Shown: positions 16,222-25,381, numbered from the stretch's first letter. The stretch is 64,000 nucleotides of DNA from Rhizobium sp. P40RR-XXII (GCF_012641405.1 NZ_JABAII010000004.1:124001-188000), one strand, 5' to 3'. The notes: a model not told the origin generated them from the letters alone. Numbers and translations: made by a program.

Positions 16222-17643
16222 ATGACCGATCCATTGAAAATCAGGCTTGTCGAGGCTGAGGCATTCGAGCGCCCGGTGAAGTTGCGGCTTCCATTCCGTT
16301 TCGGGGCGGCGACCTTGCGGGAGGCGCGGCAGATTTTCCTGCGCGTGCGCATCGAGGATGCGCTGGGGCATTCGGCTGAGGGGATGGCGGCCGAGCTGAT
16401 GGTGCCGAAATGGTTCGACAAATCGCCCGAGCTTTCCAATGCCGACAATGAAAACCAGCTGCGCCGTTCGCTGGCTCTGGCGCTCGATGCGCTGAGGAGT
16501 GCCGGCTCGGCAACGGCTTTCGGGCTGCACGCGGCCGTCGAGGCATCGCACCATGCCCGGGCCGCGGCGGAAAAGCTGAACGGGCTCGTCGCCTCCTTCG
16601 GCCTGGCGCTTGCCAACCGGGCTGTTCTCGATGCTCTCTGCCGGTTGGAAGGGTTGACGGTTTCGCAGGCGATCAAGGCGAACCGTCCCGGCATCGATGC
16701 ATCGACAGTACGCGATCTATCCGGCTTCGATCTCCCGGGCTTCCTATCAACTTTGGAACCTGCCACACGCCTTGCCGCCCGCCATACGGTCGGCCTGGTC
16801 GATGCCATCGTGCCCGGAGATATTCCGGCAAGCGAGCGCCTGAACGATGGCCTGCCGGAGAGTTTCGAGGAGGCGATCGACGCCTATGGCCTCACCTTCT
16901 TCAAGGTCAAGGTTTCCGGCGCACCGGAGGCCGATATCGATCGTCTCTGCCGCGTTGCTGCCGTCATCGACGCCAAGGTGCCCAGCTATTCGGTGACGCT
17001 CGACGGCAACGAGCAATTTTCTTCAGCCGAGGCCGTCGCCGATCTGCTCGCCCGCGTGAAGGATGAGCCCAGGCTGGCGCGGTTTGCAGCCTCGATCCTG
17101 TTTGTCGAGCAACCGATCGCCCGTGCCCATGCCTTCGAGAAGCCGGTCAAAGCCCTTGCTGCCTTCAAGCCGGTGGAGATCGACGAATCCGATGCGGATA
17201 TCAATGCTTTCGTCACGGCCAGGGAGCTCGGCTATACCGGCATCTCCTCGAAATCCTGCAAGGGGTTCTATCGCTCGCTATTGAACCGTGCCCGCGTCGC
17301 CAAGTGGAGCGCCGAGGACCGCATTCCCTATTTTATGTCGGCGGAGGATCTGACGACTCAAGGGGGGCTTGCCGTGCAGCAGGACCTGGCGCTCGCTTCG
17401 CTGATCGGCATGACGCATATCGAGCGCAACGGCCATCACTATGTCGACGGCATGGCCGGCGCGCCGGAGGCGGAGCAGGCGGTTTTCGCTGACGCGCATT
17501 CCGATCTCTACCGCGTCAGCAATGGCCGCACGCGGCTGCGGATCGAGGCGGGACAACTCGCCATCGGTTCCGTTATCAGCGCGGTCGGTTTCGGTTCGTC
17601 AGTCACGCCGGACTGGACGGCGATGGAGAGGTCGCCGGCTTAG
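16222..17643 (+). CDS. mandelate racemase/muconate lactonizing enzyme family protein
   Basis: A 473-aa member of the enolase superfamily. Catalytic elements read in order: KxK at K228 and K230 (FFKVKVSG), first metal ligand D261 in LDGNEQ, second E296 in FVEQPI, third in EIDESDAD (321-322), and the terminal-barrel lysine region SSKSCKG with K344 and K347. These enzymes abstract a proton alpha to a carboxylate with Mg2+, as in sugar-acid dehydratases or racemases. It is longer than typical dehydratases (about 380-400 aa) and has an extended N-terminal domain. Next to a sugar dehydrogenase and under the probable TetR operator at 15925, it likely belongs to the sugar-acid branch of this locus. 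Substrate unknown. Confidence 0.83.
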   Translation: MTDPLKIRLVEAEAFERPVKLRLPFRFGAATLREARQIFLRVRIEDALGHSAEGMAAELMVPKWFDKSPELSNADNENQLRRSLALALDALRSAGSATAFGLHAAVEASHHARAAAEKLNGLVASFGLALANRAVLDALCRLEGLTVSQAIKANRPGIDASTVRDLSGFDLPGFLSTLEPATRLAARHTVGLVDAIVPGDIPASERLNDGLPESFEEAIDAYGLTFFKVKVSGAPEADIDRLCRVAAVIDAKVPSYSVTLDGNEQFSSAEAVADLLARVKDEPRLARFAASILFVEQPIARAHAFEKPVKALAAFKPVEIDESDADINAFVTARELGYTGISSKSCKGFYRSLLNRARVAKWSAEDRIPYFMSAEDLTTQGGLAVQQDLALASLIGMTHIERNGHHYVDGMAGAPEAEQAVFADAHSDLYRVSNGRTRLRIEAGQLAIGSVISAVGFGSSVTPDWTAMERSPA

Positions 17644-17679
17644 GATTGAGTTTTGATTTTGACGTCCTGGCGAGCTTGG

Positions 17680-17818
17680 CCCCTCACTCTAGCCCTCGCG
17701 CGCGCGCGTGGAGAGGGAACGACGGAGTAAGACATTTGAATTTGCCGCTTGGATCGCGTCACGGGTTTAGTGGAAAAGCCCCTCTCCCCGCGAGCGGGGA
17801 GAGGGTTGGGGTGAGGGG
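17680..17818. repeat. palindromic intergenic repeat, copy B
   Basis: About 139 bp bounded by inverted ends CCCCTCACTCTAGCCCTC and GAGGGTTGGGGTGAGGGG. Each end carries an inner palindrome, at the right CCCTCTCCCCGCgAGCGGGGAGAGGG and at the left a run of CG dinucleotides. It fills most of the 244-bp gap between the enolase-superfamily gene and the dehydrogenase, and could form a large cruciform RNA that ends or stabilises the upstream message. Confidence 0.75.
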
Positions 17819-17887
17819 CATACCACCGAGATAAATTCAGGTCGCTGAGGCCTTGCATCATCATTTGCAGACTCCGGAGGAAGAGAC

Positions 17888-19153
17888 ATGCAATCGTCAT
17901 CGAAGAAACGTTACGTTCTGGTCGGCACGGGCAATCGTGGCGCGACCATGTGGGGCAAGGATTTGGTCGAGCGCTGGAGCAATGAGGTGGAACTCGTCGC
18001 AGTGTGCGATCTCAATGCCATGCGTGCGAAGCGGGCGTTGGAGTATATCGGCGCATCGGTGCCGGTGTATACTGACTTCGATGAGCTGTTGCGCGTCGAG
18101 AAGCCGGATCTCGTCATCGTCTGCACCCGCGATTCCACCCATGACGAGCTGATCGTCAAGGCGATGGAGGCCGGCGCCAATGTCATCAGCGAGAAGCCGA
18201 TGACGACGACCGTCGACAAGATCAAGCGCATTCTCAATGCCGAGGCGCGCACCGGCAAACGGCTGGATGTTTCCTTCAACTATCGTTTCGCGCCGACGGC
18301 TGCGAAGATCAAGGAGCTGATCAATTCCGGCGTGATCGGCGAGGTTACGTCGGTCGATTTCCATTGGTATCTCGATACCAGCCATGGCGCCGATTACTTC
18401 CGCCGCTGGCATGCCTTCGTCGAAAATTCCGGCAGTCTCTTCGTCCATAAGGCGACACACCATTTCGACCTTCTGAACTGGTATCTGGATTCCGATCCGG
18501 AAACCGTGGCAGCCTTTGCCGATCTCAAGCATTACGGCCGCAAAGGCCCGTTCCGCGGCGAGCGCTGTCGCGCCTGTCGCTACAAGCAGGAGTGCAACTA
18601 TTATCTTGACATCAGCGCAACGCCGTTGCTCGAAAGTCTTTACGAGGAGCCTTCCACCGTGGACGGCTATGTCCGCGATGCCTGCGTGTTCCGCGAGGAT
18701 ATCGACATTCCTGATACGATGGTCGCTTCGATCCGCTATCGCAGCGGCGTCAACGTCTCCTATTCCCTTAATACCTATATGCCGATCGAAGGCCATCACA
18801 TTGCCTTCAACGGCCACAAGGGCCGCATCGAGCTGCGGCAATACGAGAAGCAGGATTGGACGACGCCCCCCGCCGACGAGATCGTCGTGATGAAGAATTT
18901 CGGTGATGTCGAGCGCATATGGGTGCCGCATTCATCCGGCGGGCACTATGGCGGCGACGACCGGCTGCGCAACATGATCTTGCGTTCCGGCCCGAACGAC
19001 GAGCTGAAGCAGCGCGCCGGCTCGCGCGCGGGGGCGATGTCGGTCCTGTGCGGTATCGCGGCGCTGCAGAGCAGCCGCACCGGCCAGCAGGTGTCGATTG
19101 CCGATATATGGGGCGAGGATGGCGGTTTGAACTTGCTGGAGCCGCGGCCCTAA
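17888..19153 (+). CDS. Gfo/Idh/MocA family oxidoreductase with cysteine cluster
   Basis: A 421-aa dehydrogenase, longer than the usual 330-390 aa. Rossmann motif LVGTGNRGATM starts near residue 10 and VISEKPMTTT is the EKP motif near residue 98. An uncommon insertion, ERCRACRYKQECNYY (about residues 225-240), has three cysteines with CxxC spacing and could bind zinc or iron-sulfur. A strong ribosome-binding site (GGAGGAAGAG) precedes the ATG at 17888. It is probably co-regulated with the enolase-superfamily gene upstream, from which it is separated only by a repeat. The substrate is likely a sugar or sugar acid. Confidence 0.83.
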   Translation: MQSSSKKRYVLVGTGNRGATMWGKDLVERWSNEVELVAVCDLNAMRAKRALEYIGASVPVYTDFDELLRVEKPDLVIVCTRDSTHDELIVKAMEAGANVISEKPMTTTVDKIKRILNAEARTGKRLDVSFNYRFAPTAAKIKELINSGVIGEVTSVDFHWYLDTSHGADYFRRWHAFVENSGSLFVHKATHHFDLLNWYLDSDPETVAAFADLKHYGRKGPFRGERCRACRYKQECNYYLDISATPLLESLYEEPSTVDGYVRDACVFREDIDIPDTMVASIRYRSGVNVSYSLNTYMPIEGHHIAFNGHKGRIELRQYEKQDWTTPPADEIVVMKNFGDVERIWVPHSSGGHYGGDDRLRNMILRSGPNDELKQRAGSRAGAMSVLCGIAALQSSRTGQQVSIADIWGEDGGLNLLEPRP

Positions 19154-19184
19154 GGCCGCAGTTTTATGCTTTTCAGCGTCGAAA

Positions 19185-19772
19185 TCAGCTGCAGCTCGGA
19201 AGCTGCTGTGCGTAGATCCTCGTCATGCCGTTGAAGCGCTTGGCACCGGCCAGAGCCGTGCCATTGCCGCGCCATGATCCCTGCAGATAGCCCTTGGCGC
19301 CTGAATAATAGGCGAGATAGAGATCGTAGGAATCGTTCAGGGCAATGCCGGTCTGCAGGTGGGTCTGGTAGTGATACCAGCCGACGAAATCGACGGCGTC
19401 GGAGAAGTTGGTGCGGCTTGCCGTCCAGTTGCCGGTCTCGCGCTTGTACTTATCCCATGTGCCGTCGAGGGCCTGTGAGTAGCCATAGGCCGTCGTCGGA
19501 CGTTTCCAGGGAATGAAGCCGAGCAGATAGCGCCTTGGCGGGCGGGCGCGCGGCCGGAAGCCGGATTCGGTGTAGATCGTCGCCATCAAGATCGGCACCG
19601 GCACGCCGTATTTGCGCTCGGTGCGTTGCGCCGCCCGCTGCCAATTGTTGAACCAGCCGTCGCGCTTGTCGAAGATCGCGCAGATGTTGCGGGTGCGCGA
19701 CGGCGCCGTTGCGCAGCCTGCCAGCACGCCGAGCAGCATCACGGCCAGAATGGAAAGGACGCGGGTACGCAT
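19185..19772 (-). CDS. lysozyme-like (SLT-type) lipoprotein
   Basis: A 195-aa exported protein. The start at 19772 gives a lipoprotein signal peptide with lipobox LAGC (Cys at residue 20), so it should be anchored to a membrane. The lytic transglycosylase/lysozyme-like core has the catalytic glutamate in ATIYTESGF and later AYGYSQALDGTWDKYK, the Gly-Tyr-Ser-Gln pattern of that fold. It would cut peptidoglycan glycan strands. It stands alone, convergent with the dehydrogenase at 17888, with 31 nt between their stops. An ATG 54 nt further upstream is possible but would put extra residues before the signal peptide. Confidence 0.82.
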   Translation of the reverse strand: MRTRVLSILAVMLLGVLAGCATAPSRTRNICAIFDKRDGWFNNWQRAAQRTERKYGVPVPILMATIYTESGFRPRARPPRRYLLGFIPWKRPTTAYGYSQALDGTWDKYKRETGNWTASRTNFSDAVDFVGWYHYQTHLQTGIALNDSYDLYLAYYSGAKGYLQGSWRGNGTALAGAKRFNGMTRIYAQQLPSCS

Positions 19773-19990
19773 TACTAGAACCTCTTCATTGCTGCGCCGC
19801 GCGTCTTCCGGGCGCGCAAAGGACACAGCAACAACTTTGTTGGCGCATGATCCTTTGCAAAAAATTCGAAGCCGAACGTTTTGCGGTCATGCGCATAGAG
19901 ATTGCTAGCGCGGAATGATTAAAAACGGGTTGTTCGCCTGTGCCGAAATGGGGCGATTTCAGGGTGTTTTCATGGATTTGCTGCGTCGCG

Positions 19991-21016
19991 TCATGCCATC
20001 AGCGCCATGTCCTCGCGGCGGATTTCATAGAGCAGCGGCCTGCCATCGATGAAGCGGGCGGCCTCGTCGATCGCCATCTCGCCGAGGCGGGTCCGTTCCA
20101 GCCCGACAGCGCCGGCGATATGCGGCGTCAGAAAGACGTTCGGCAGGTCGTAGAAGGCCGAGGTAGCCTCCGGAATTTCCGGATCGGTGACGTCGATGAT
20201 CGCATCGATGCGGCCGGTCTTCAACGCGGCGATCAGGGCGGCTTCGTCGACAAGCGCGCCACGCGCGGTATTGATGAAGGTTGCTCCGTCTTTCATCAGT
20301 GCAAGGCGTTGGGCATCGATCATGTGCCGCGTCGCCGGCAGCGAGGGCGCATGCAGCGAAACGATGTCGGCTGATGCCATCAGGGCTCCCAGTTCGGTTT
20401 TCTCCACGCCCAACCCGGCCGCCTCGGCGTCGCTGACCATGGGGTCGTAAAGCAAAATCCGGTAGTCGAAGGGCGAGAGCAGCTCGATCACGCGCCGGCC
20501 AATCCGCGAGGCGCCGATGATCCCGATTGTGCGGCCGTAATTGCCGATCGCTTCGGCCTGGATCGGCTGCGTCCGCTTGCGGTTGCGATCGGCGACATAG
20601 AGATCGCGAAACCGAAAGACCTTCTTGCCGGCGAAGATGATGGCGGCGAGAGTGAATTCGGCGACCGGCAGGGCATTGGCTTGGGCGGCATGGCTGACCA
20701 GGATACCGCGATCGAATAGGCCGTCTCCGAGCAGTCCTTTCACTGTGCCGGCTGCGTGAACGACCAGCTTCAGATGCGGCGCCTGGGCAAGCGCGGCGGT
20801 GTCGATCGTCGGAGAGCCCCAGCCGGTGATCAGGATTTCGGTTTCCGCAAGCAGCTTTGTCGCGCGCTCGTCGTCGAAGCGCTGCATCGGCGCTGCATCG
20901 AGCACGCGTCCGATGGTAGCGAGACGCTGAATGAGCGCCTCCGGCAGGACATGCTGCGTGCGCGATGGCTGCATGGCAAAGGCGACGGCCGGACGGCCGG
21001 AGAGAGATTGCGTCAT
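19991..21016 (-). CDS. D-isomer-specific 2-hydroxyacid dehydrogenase
   Basis: A 341-aa NAD-dependent dehydrogenase. The nucleotide-binding motif is GIIGASRIGRRV with a preceding beta strand (about 168-180), where Ala-Ser replaces the usual Gly-x of GxGxxG. Catalytic Arg is in INTARGALVDEAAL, Glu in DPEIPEA, and His in LTPHIAGA, the standard triad. It would interconvert a 2-keto acid and a D-2-hydroxy acid. It overlaps the DUF2264 gene by 4 nt and is the third gene of a lacI-led operon, so it probably processes a product released by the DUF2264 protein. Confidence 0.86.
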   Translation of the reverse strand: MTQSLSGRPAVAFAMQPSRTQHVLPEALIQRLATIGRVLDAAPMQRFDDERATKLLAETEILITGWGSPTIDTAALAQAPHLKLVVHAAGTVKGLLGDGLFDRGILVSHAAQANALPVAEFTLAAIIFAGKKVFRFRDLYVADRNRKRTQPIQAEAIGNYGRTIGIIGASRIGRRVIELLSPFDYRILLYDPMVSDAEAAGLGVEKTELGALMASADIVSLHAPSLPATRHMIDAQRLALMKDGATFINTARGALVDEAALIAALKTGRIDAIIDVTDPEIPEATSAFYDLPNVFLTPHIAGAVGLERTRLGEMAIDEAARFIDGRPLLYEIRREDMALMA

Positions 21017-22869
21017 GGCAGGCGACCCGGCGCCTCGATGGCGCTCACCGTGATGCCCTTGTCTTTCACGAGGGTGCGCAAGGCGTCGATATCGGGCCGC
21101 GCAGGCGGCTTCGTCCAGGCGTGATCGACGGCAGCTGGATCCTTCTCCGCAAGTACGGCCGAGACGAGAGTGGTCTCGCCGGTCGGGATCGCGCCCCGCA
21201 GCTGCGGCACCAAGGTCTTCGAGACGATGAGATTGGTGTTCGGCGGTGCTTTCTGCGCGACGCCCTGACGCTCGATCGTCGAACCGAGATCGAGAATACC
21301 GCTGAAATCCGCTTCGCCGATGGCGTAGGCGGCCCCGGTTTCGGAAGAGAGTGTATCGGCCTCGAAATCACGTCTGGCGATAGCAAAGCCGCCTTCGGCT
21401 GTCTGCAACGGCCGCGGCGTGGTGATCTTGTGCAGGCGGATATGCCAGGGCGAGGCCGGGACGAGCCATGTTTCCACGGTCACGTCGGGCATGGGCGACC
21501 ATTTGGCATAAAGCGTATCGCCGGCAAGCTTTGCCTCTTCATTGGTTTCGCGCACGCGGTAGTGCAGGCCGTCGTCGCTGAAGGCAAGCATGCTGTCGAA
21601 GGCGCCGCCGGCAAAGATGCGCTCGTCACTTTCGACGCTGAAGCCATAGCGGGCGGAATAGGCGAATTTCGAATATTTCTCCGCGCCGAAGCGCATCTGC
21701 TGGTTTTCCTGGCCGGACGAAAGCGCGATGACATCCGCCTTGCTGCGCATCAGCACCATGCCGGGATGCTTCTGTGGGATGATAGCCGGCTCATTTTCCG
21801 GCGGCTTTTCTTCAGCGGCCCAGAACGGATGAGTCTCAGGCAGAGCCAGTGGCAGGAAGGCCTTGAAAGCCCAGTAGGGCGAGCCAGCGGAATTATAGTT
21901 TTCCGACATCAGCAGGTTGGGATAGGCAAAGCCGATCGGCAGGGTGCCGTCGCGATGGGCGATCGGCTTGTCGGCCCACCAGCGCAGGTGCCGCAGGCAC
22001 AGGCCCTTGATCTCGCCCCATGGCAGCGCCTCGACATCGGCAAAGGCGAGCGCCGACCAGAAGCCGGCACAGGCGAAGCGATAGGTCAGGCTGCGGCCGA
22101 AAGGGATGGTGGCGCCATCGGGTGCGAACCAATGGCGGAAATCCCTGGCGAAGAGGATTGCACGTTCACGATAACGCTTGGCGCGGTCGTCATTGACGAG
22201 CTTAGAATAGATCAGCCCGTAAAAATGCATGGCGAAGGGAATGTAGTGATCGATGCGCCTGATATTGCCGTCGCGATACCAGCCATCGGCGATGTAGAAG
22301 CCGTCGAGTTCGTTCAGGTAGTTTTCCGTCAGGCTGCGGTCGAAGGAGGCGCCGAGCCGGTCGAGCGCGATATCCACGAAGATGCGGAAGAACTTCCAGT
22401 TGTTATCGGCATAGTCGAAGGTGCGAGCATGCTTGAGATAGGCGATCAGATTGTCGCGCGCGCGTTGATCGAGCGGCTCCCAGATCTTTTCAGGCACGAG
22501 GGCAAGCGCGAAGCCGAGGGCTGCAAGCTCGACCATGCGCTGATCGCGGCCGTTGACCGTGCCCCAATATTCCGGATGTTTCGGATCGACGCCGTTTGCG
22601 AGGCCTTCGGCGTAGCGGTCCCAATGGCGGAAGTCGCCGCCGCCGGCGCCGAGCGGCGCGACGCCCCAGAGCGGACGGGCGAAACCTTCGAGATCGGCGG
22701 CGGCGCGATCGAAATGCGCGCCGGCGGCATCGATGCGGACGCGGGCATTGCCTTGCGAAAAATAGGGCAGCAGCGGATCGAACAGGTCAGTCAGCGCCCG
22801 ACGCATGTCCGGAGGGGTCTTCAGCGGGTTGCCGGCGAGCGGATTGGTGCTGGCGGGGTCATAGATCAT
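21013..22869 (-). CDS. DUF2264 domain-containing protein
   Basis: A 618-aa soluble protein with the DUF2264 pattern: PLWGVAPLGAGGGDFRHW near residue 68, DNNWKFFRIFVDIAL near 165, and SEDGWYRDGN-like DGWYRDGNIRRIDHYIPFAMHFYGL near 210. The helical N-terminal two-thirds resembles an alpha/alpha toroid, the fold of unsaturated glycosidases and polysaccharide lyases, and the rest is likely beta-rich. No signal peptide, so it is cytoplasmic. No enzyme activity is established to my knowledge. Its neighbours (LacI regulator, hydroxyacid dehydrogenase, divergent sugar-binding protein) suggest action on an oligosaccharide or glycoside. Confidence 0.8.
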   Translation of the reverse strand: MIYDPASTNPLAGNPLKTPPDMRRALTDLFDPLLPYFSQGNARVRIDAAGAHFDRAAADLEGFARPLWGVAPLGAGGGDFRHWDRYAEGLANGVDPKHPEYWGTVNGRDQRMVELAALGFALALVPEKIWEPLDQRARDNLIAYLKHARTFDYADNNWKFFRIFVDIALDRLGASFDRSLTENYLNELDGFYIADGWYRDGNIRRIDHYIPFAMHFYGLIYSKLVNDDRAKRYRERAILFARDFRHWFAPDGATIPFGRSLTYRFACAGFWSALAFADVEALPWGEIKGLCLRHLRWWADKPIAHRDGTLPIGFAYPNLLMSENYNSAGSPYWAFKAFLPLALPETHPFWAAEEKPPENEPAIIPQKHPGMVLMRSKADVIALSSGQENQQMRFGAEKYSKFAYSARYGFSVESDERIFAGGAFDSMLAFSDDGLHYRVRETNEEAKLAGDTLYAKWSPMPDVTVETWLVPASPWHIRLHKITTPRPLQTAEGGFAIARRDFEADTLSSETGAAYAIGEADFSGILDLGSTIERQGVAQKAPPNTNLIVSKTLVPQLRGAIPTGETTLVSAVLAEKDPAAVDHAWTKPPARPDIDALRTLVKDKGITVSAIEAPGRLP

Positions 22870-22911
22870 CGGTTCGGCTTTCTCGATCGTTTTCCGCGGC
22901 GGGATTGGACT

Positions 22912-23934
22912 TTAGGTTTCGGGTGGCAGCGTGCCCCCAACGACCGGCGGAACGCCGTGGCAAATCTGGCGTGCCGGCGCATCGCGGTCGCGGAAGCGCG
23001 CGATCATCAGGCCGATGGCTTCCCGGCCGAGCGCTGCGCGGTCGACGCGCATGGTTGCCAGCCGGGGATTGGTCATCAGGGCGCAGGGAAGGTCGTCGAA
23101 GCCAACGATGGCGAAATCTTCCGGTACGCGCAGGCCAGCTTCGGTCACGGCGTCGAGCACGCCGACGGCAATGAAATCGTTCATGCAGAAGGCGGCGGTA
23201 TAGCCGCCTTTCTCGGCTAGGATCGCAGTCGTGGTGTCGTGGGCTTCCTGGCTGGAGCTGCCGCGAAAGTTCATCGGCACGATGCGGCCGTCAGCACCCT
23301 CCACTGAAGCGATCGCCGCCTCGAAGCCGCGGATGCGTTCGCGGATCGTCTGGCGATGCGAGCCGGTCAGATGCAGAATGCGGCGGTGGCCGGCATCGAG
23401 CAGGCGCCGGGTTGCGTTGTAGGCGCCGAAGAAATTCGCGGGCGAAACGCCGTCGAAGCGCAGCTTCGGGTCGGTGCCGTTGACGAGCACCGTTGGCGTG
23501 CCGCTTGCCTCAAGCCAGCGGCATAGCTCTTCCGAAGGGTCGATGCCGACGAGAAAGAGGCCTTCGGCGCCGGCGGCCTGCAGATATTCCTTTACCAGCT
23601 CCGGCTCGGTCCTTGCCTCGCGGATGAGACGGATGTCGAAGCGCATGCCGCGCTCGGCGGCGCCTGCGCGCAGGCCTTCCAGAATGCCTTCATAGAAAAC
23701 GCTCAAGCCTCCGGTGACGCTGTCGCTTGCAATCAGCGCCAGTCCACCTGAGATCGTCTCGGTCGCCGTTTTCAGCGGATAGCCGAGATCGCTCGCGACC
23801 TTGAAGATATGCTGACGGATCGTCTCGCTGATGCCGGGCTCGTTGGTGAGAACCCGCGACACCGTCGAAACGGAGACGCCGGCGGCTGTGGCAATATCAG
23901 CCTGCCGGATGCGTTTGGAGCGAATATCGTTCAT
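22912..23934 (-). CDS. LacI family transcriptional regulator
   Basis: A 340-aa regulator. The N-terminal helix-turn-helix reads RQADIATAAGVSVSTVSRVLTN, followed by the hinge helix region and a periplasmic-binding-protein-like ligand domain (GGLALIASDSVTGG, CMNDFIAVGVLDA, VGFDDLPCALMTNPRLATMRV). The start at 23934 gives the standard LacI N-terminus; an upstream ATG would add 12 residues within the operator region. First gene of the operon with DUF2264 and the hydroxyacid dehydrogenase (42-nt gap), divergent from the binding protein at 24086. It probably represses both directions. Confidence 0.88.
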   Translation of the reverse strand: MNDIRSKRIRQADIATAAGVSVSTVSRVLTNEPGISETIRQHIFKVASDLGYPLKTATETISGGLALIASDSVTGGLSVFYEGILEGLRAGAAERGMRFDIRLIREARTEPELVKEYLQAAGAEGLFLVGIDPSEELCRWLEASGTPTVLVNGTDPKLRFDGVSPANFFGAYNATRRLLDAGHRRILHLTGSHRQTIRERIRGFEAAIASVEGADGRIVPMNFRGSSSQEAHDTTTAILAEKGGYTAAFCMNDFIAVGVLDAVTEAGLRVPEDFAIVGFDDLPCALMTNPRLATMRVDRAALGREAIGLMIARFRDRDAPARQICHGVPPVVGGTLPPET

Positions 23935-23957
23935 GGTGCAAACGCTATGCAAAATTA

Positions 23958-23999
23958 TGCAAATTTGCAATAGAAAGATTTTTTATTGCGCAGTGCAAT
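23958..23999. promoter_or_regulatory. putative LacI operators between divergent genes
   Basis: A perfect 12-bp palindrome TGCAAATTTGCA (23958-23969) and a nearby inverted pair ATTGC/GCAAT (23985-23989 and 23995-23999), in a 151-bp AT-rich region between lacI and the binding-protein gene. Further TATGCAAAA and TTGCATA elements lie on each side. LacI-type dimers bind such sequences, so this is the likely control point for both transcription units. Confidence 0.55.
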
Positions 24000-24085
24000 G
24001 AAGTTGCATATCTTCGACCCACTTCATCCGCGAAAAGCGTCGGGGAGATCGCCGCGGATGGCAACGCAAGAGAAGGAGGAATCTC

Positions 24086-25381
24086 ATGCGCATGAATCGC
24101 CGTTCATTCATGATCGGGGCCACTGGGGCCGCGGCCGGGCTTGCCTTCGGCGGAGGAGCGATGCCGGCGTTTGCCGATGAGACGCAGCTCAGGGCAATGT
24201 GGTGGGGCTCGCCCGATCGTGGCAAGCGCACGGTCGCCGTCGCCGAGCTGTTCCACGGCAAGAACCCGGATATTTCCATCGTCGGCGAGAGCATCAGCGG
24301 CGACGGCTACTGGGCCAAGCTCGCGACGGGAATGGCGAGCCAGAATATCGCGGACGTTTTCCAGCTCGAACCGAGCACGATCTCGGATTATTCCAAACGC
24401 GGCGCCTGCATGCCGCTCGACCAGTTCGTGCCCTCGACGCTGAATATCGACAGTTTCGGCAAGGACGTGCTGAAGCTGACCACGGTCGACAACAAGCTCT
24501 ATGGCGTTGGCCTCGGGCTTAACTCCTTTGCGATGTTCTATGACGAGGACATGTTCAAGAAGACCGGCTTGACGCCGCCCGGTCCGACCACGACATGGGC
24601 CGAATATGCCGATCTCGCGGTGGAAATGACCAAGGCCGCCGGCAAGCGCGGCTATTGGGGTGGTCCTTATGGCGCACGCTACAATTATGTGCTCGACGTC
24701 TGGCTGCGCCAGCGCGGCAAGAGCCTCTTTACGGAGGAGGGTGGGCTCGGCTTCGGCGTCGACGATGCCAAGGAATGGTATAGCTACTGGGAAGACCTGC
24801 GCAAACGCGGCGGCACGGTCTCAGCCGATGTGCAGACGCTCGACCAGAACGTCATCGAGAGCAACTGCCTGGCGCTTGGCAAATCGGCCATCGGCATGGC
24901 CTATTCCAACCAGCTCGTCGGCTACCAGCTCGTGGTCAAGAGCAAGCTTGCCGTCACCATGCTGCCGCGCGAGAAGAAGGACGGTCCCTCCGGTCATTAC
25001 TATCGTCCGGCGCTGATCTGGAGTGTCGGCGCCACCAGCAAGAACGGCGAAGCGGCGGCGAAATTCATCAATTTCTTCGTCAACGACATCGATGCCGGCA
25101 AGATCCTCGGTGTGGAACGTGGTGTGCCGATGTCGCCTACCGTGCGCGCCGCCCTCCTGCCCACGCTCAATCCGGTGGAGCAGCAGACGGTGCACTATAT
25201 CGAGCTGCTGAAGGATCAGGTCGGTACCTATCCCGTGCCGGCGCCGCTCGGCTCCGGAGAATTCGATCAGAACGTCGCCCGCCCCGTCGCCGACCAGCTC
25301 GCCTTCGGCAAGATCACGGTCGCCGAAGCGGCGAAGCGGCTCGTGGAAGAGGGTGCGACGAAGCTGAAGCGGAAGAGTTGA
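24086..25381 (+). CDS. extracellular sugar-binding protein, orphan of its transporter
   Basis: A 431-aa family 1 solute-binding protein with a twin-arginine signal (NRRSFMIGA then a hydrophobic run to PAFADE near residue 31). Mature start LRAMWWGSPDRGKRT and C-terminal LGVERGVPMSPTVR closely follow the paralogue at 13684. A strong ribosome-binding site (AGAAGGAGGA) precedes the ATG. No permease or ATPase gene is next to it, so it either uses the transporter encoded at 8533-13679 or one outside the window. It is divergent from and probably repressed by the LacI protein. Confidence 0.9.
   Translation: MRMNRRSFMIGATGAAAGLAFGGGAMPAFADETQLRAMWWGSPDRGKRTVAVAELFHGKNPDISIVGESISGDGYWAKLATGMASQNIADVFQLEPSTISDYSKRGACMPLDQFVPSTLNIDSFGKDVLKLTTVDNKLYGVGLGLNSFAMFYDEDMFKKTGLTPPGPTTTWAEYADLAVEMTKAAGKRGYWGGPYGARYNYVLDVWLRQRGKSLFTEEGGLGFGVDDAKEWYSYWEDLRKRGGTVSADVQTLDQNVIESNCLALGKSAIGMAYSNQLVGYQLVVKSKLAVTMLPREKKDGPSGHYYRPALIWSVGATSKNGEAAAKFINFFVNDIDAGKILGVERGVPMSPTVRAALLPTLNPVEQQTVHYIELLKDQVGTYPVPAPLGSGEFDQNVARPVADQLAFGKITVAEAAKRLVEEGATKLKRKS

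Noticed and set aside
8533..19153. Assigning a specific substrate such as inositol or rhamnose to the TetR-linked sugar locus
   Set aside because: Enzyme families are broad and no diagnostic kinase, aldolase or isomerase is present, so a substrate name would be invention.
20965..23220. Long plus-strand open frame of 751 codons
   Set aside because: It is the antisense shadow of DUF2264 and LacI genes, whose proteins have clear family motifs and tight operon spacing; the frame is a by-product of high GC content.
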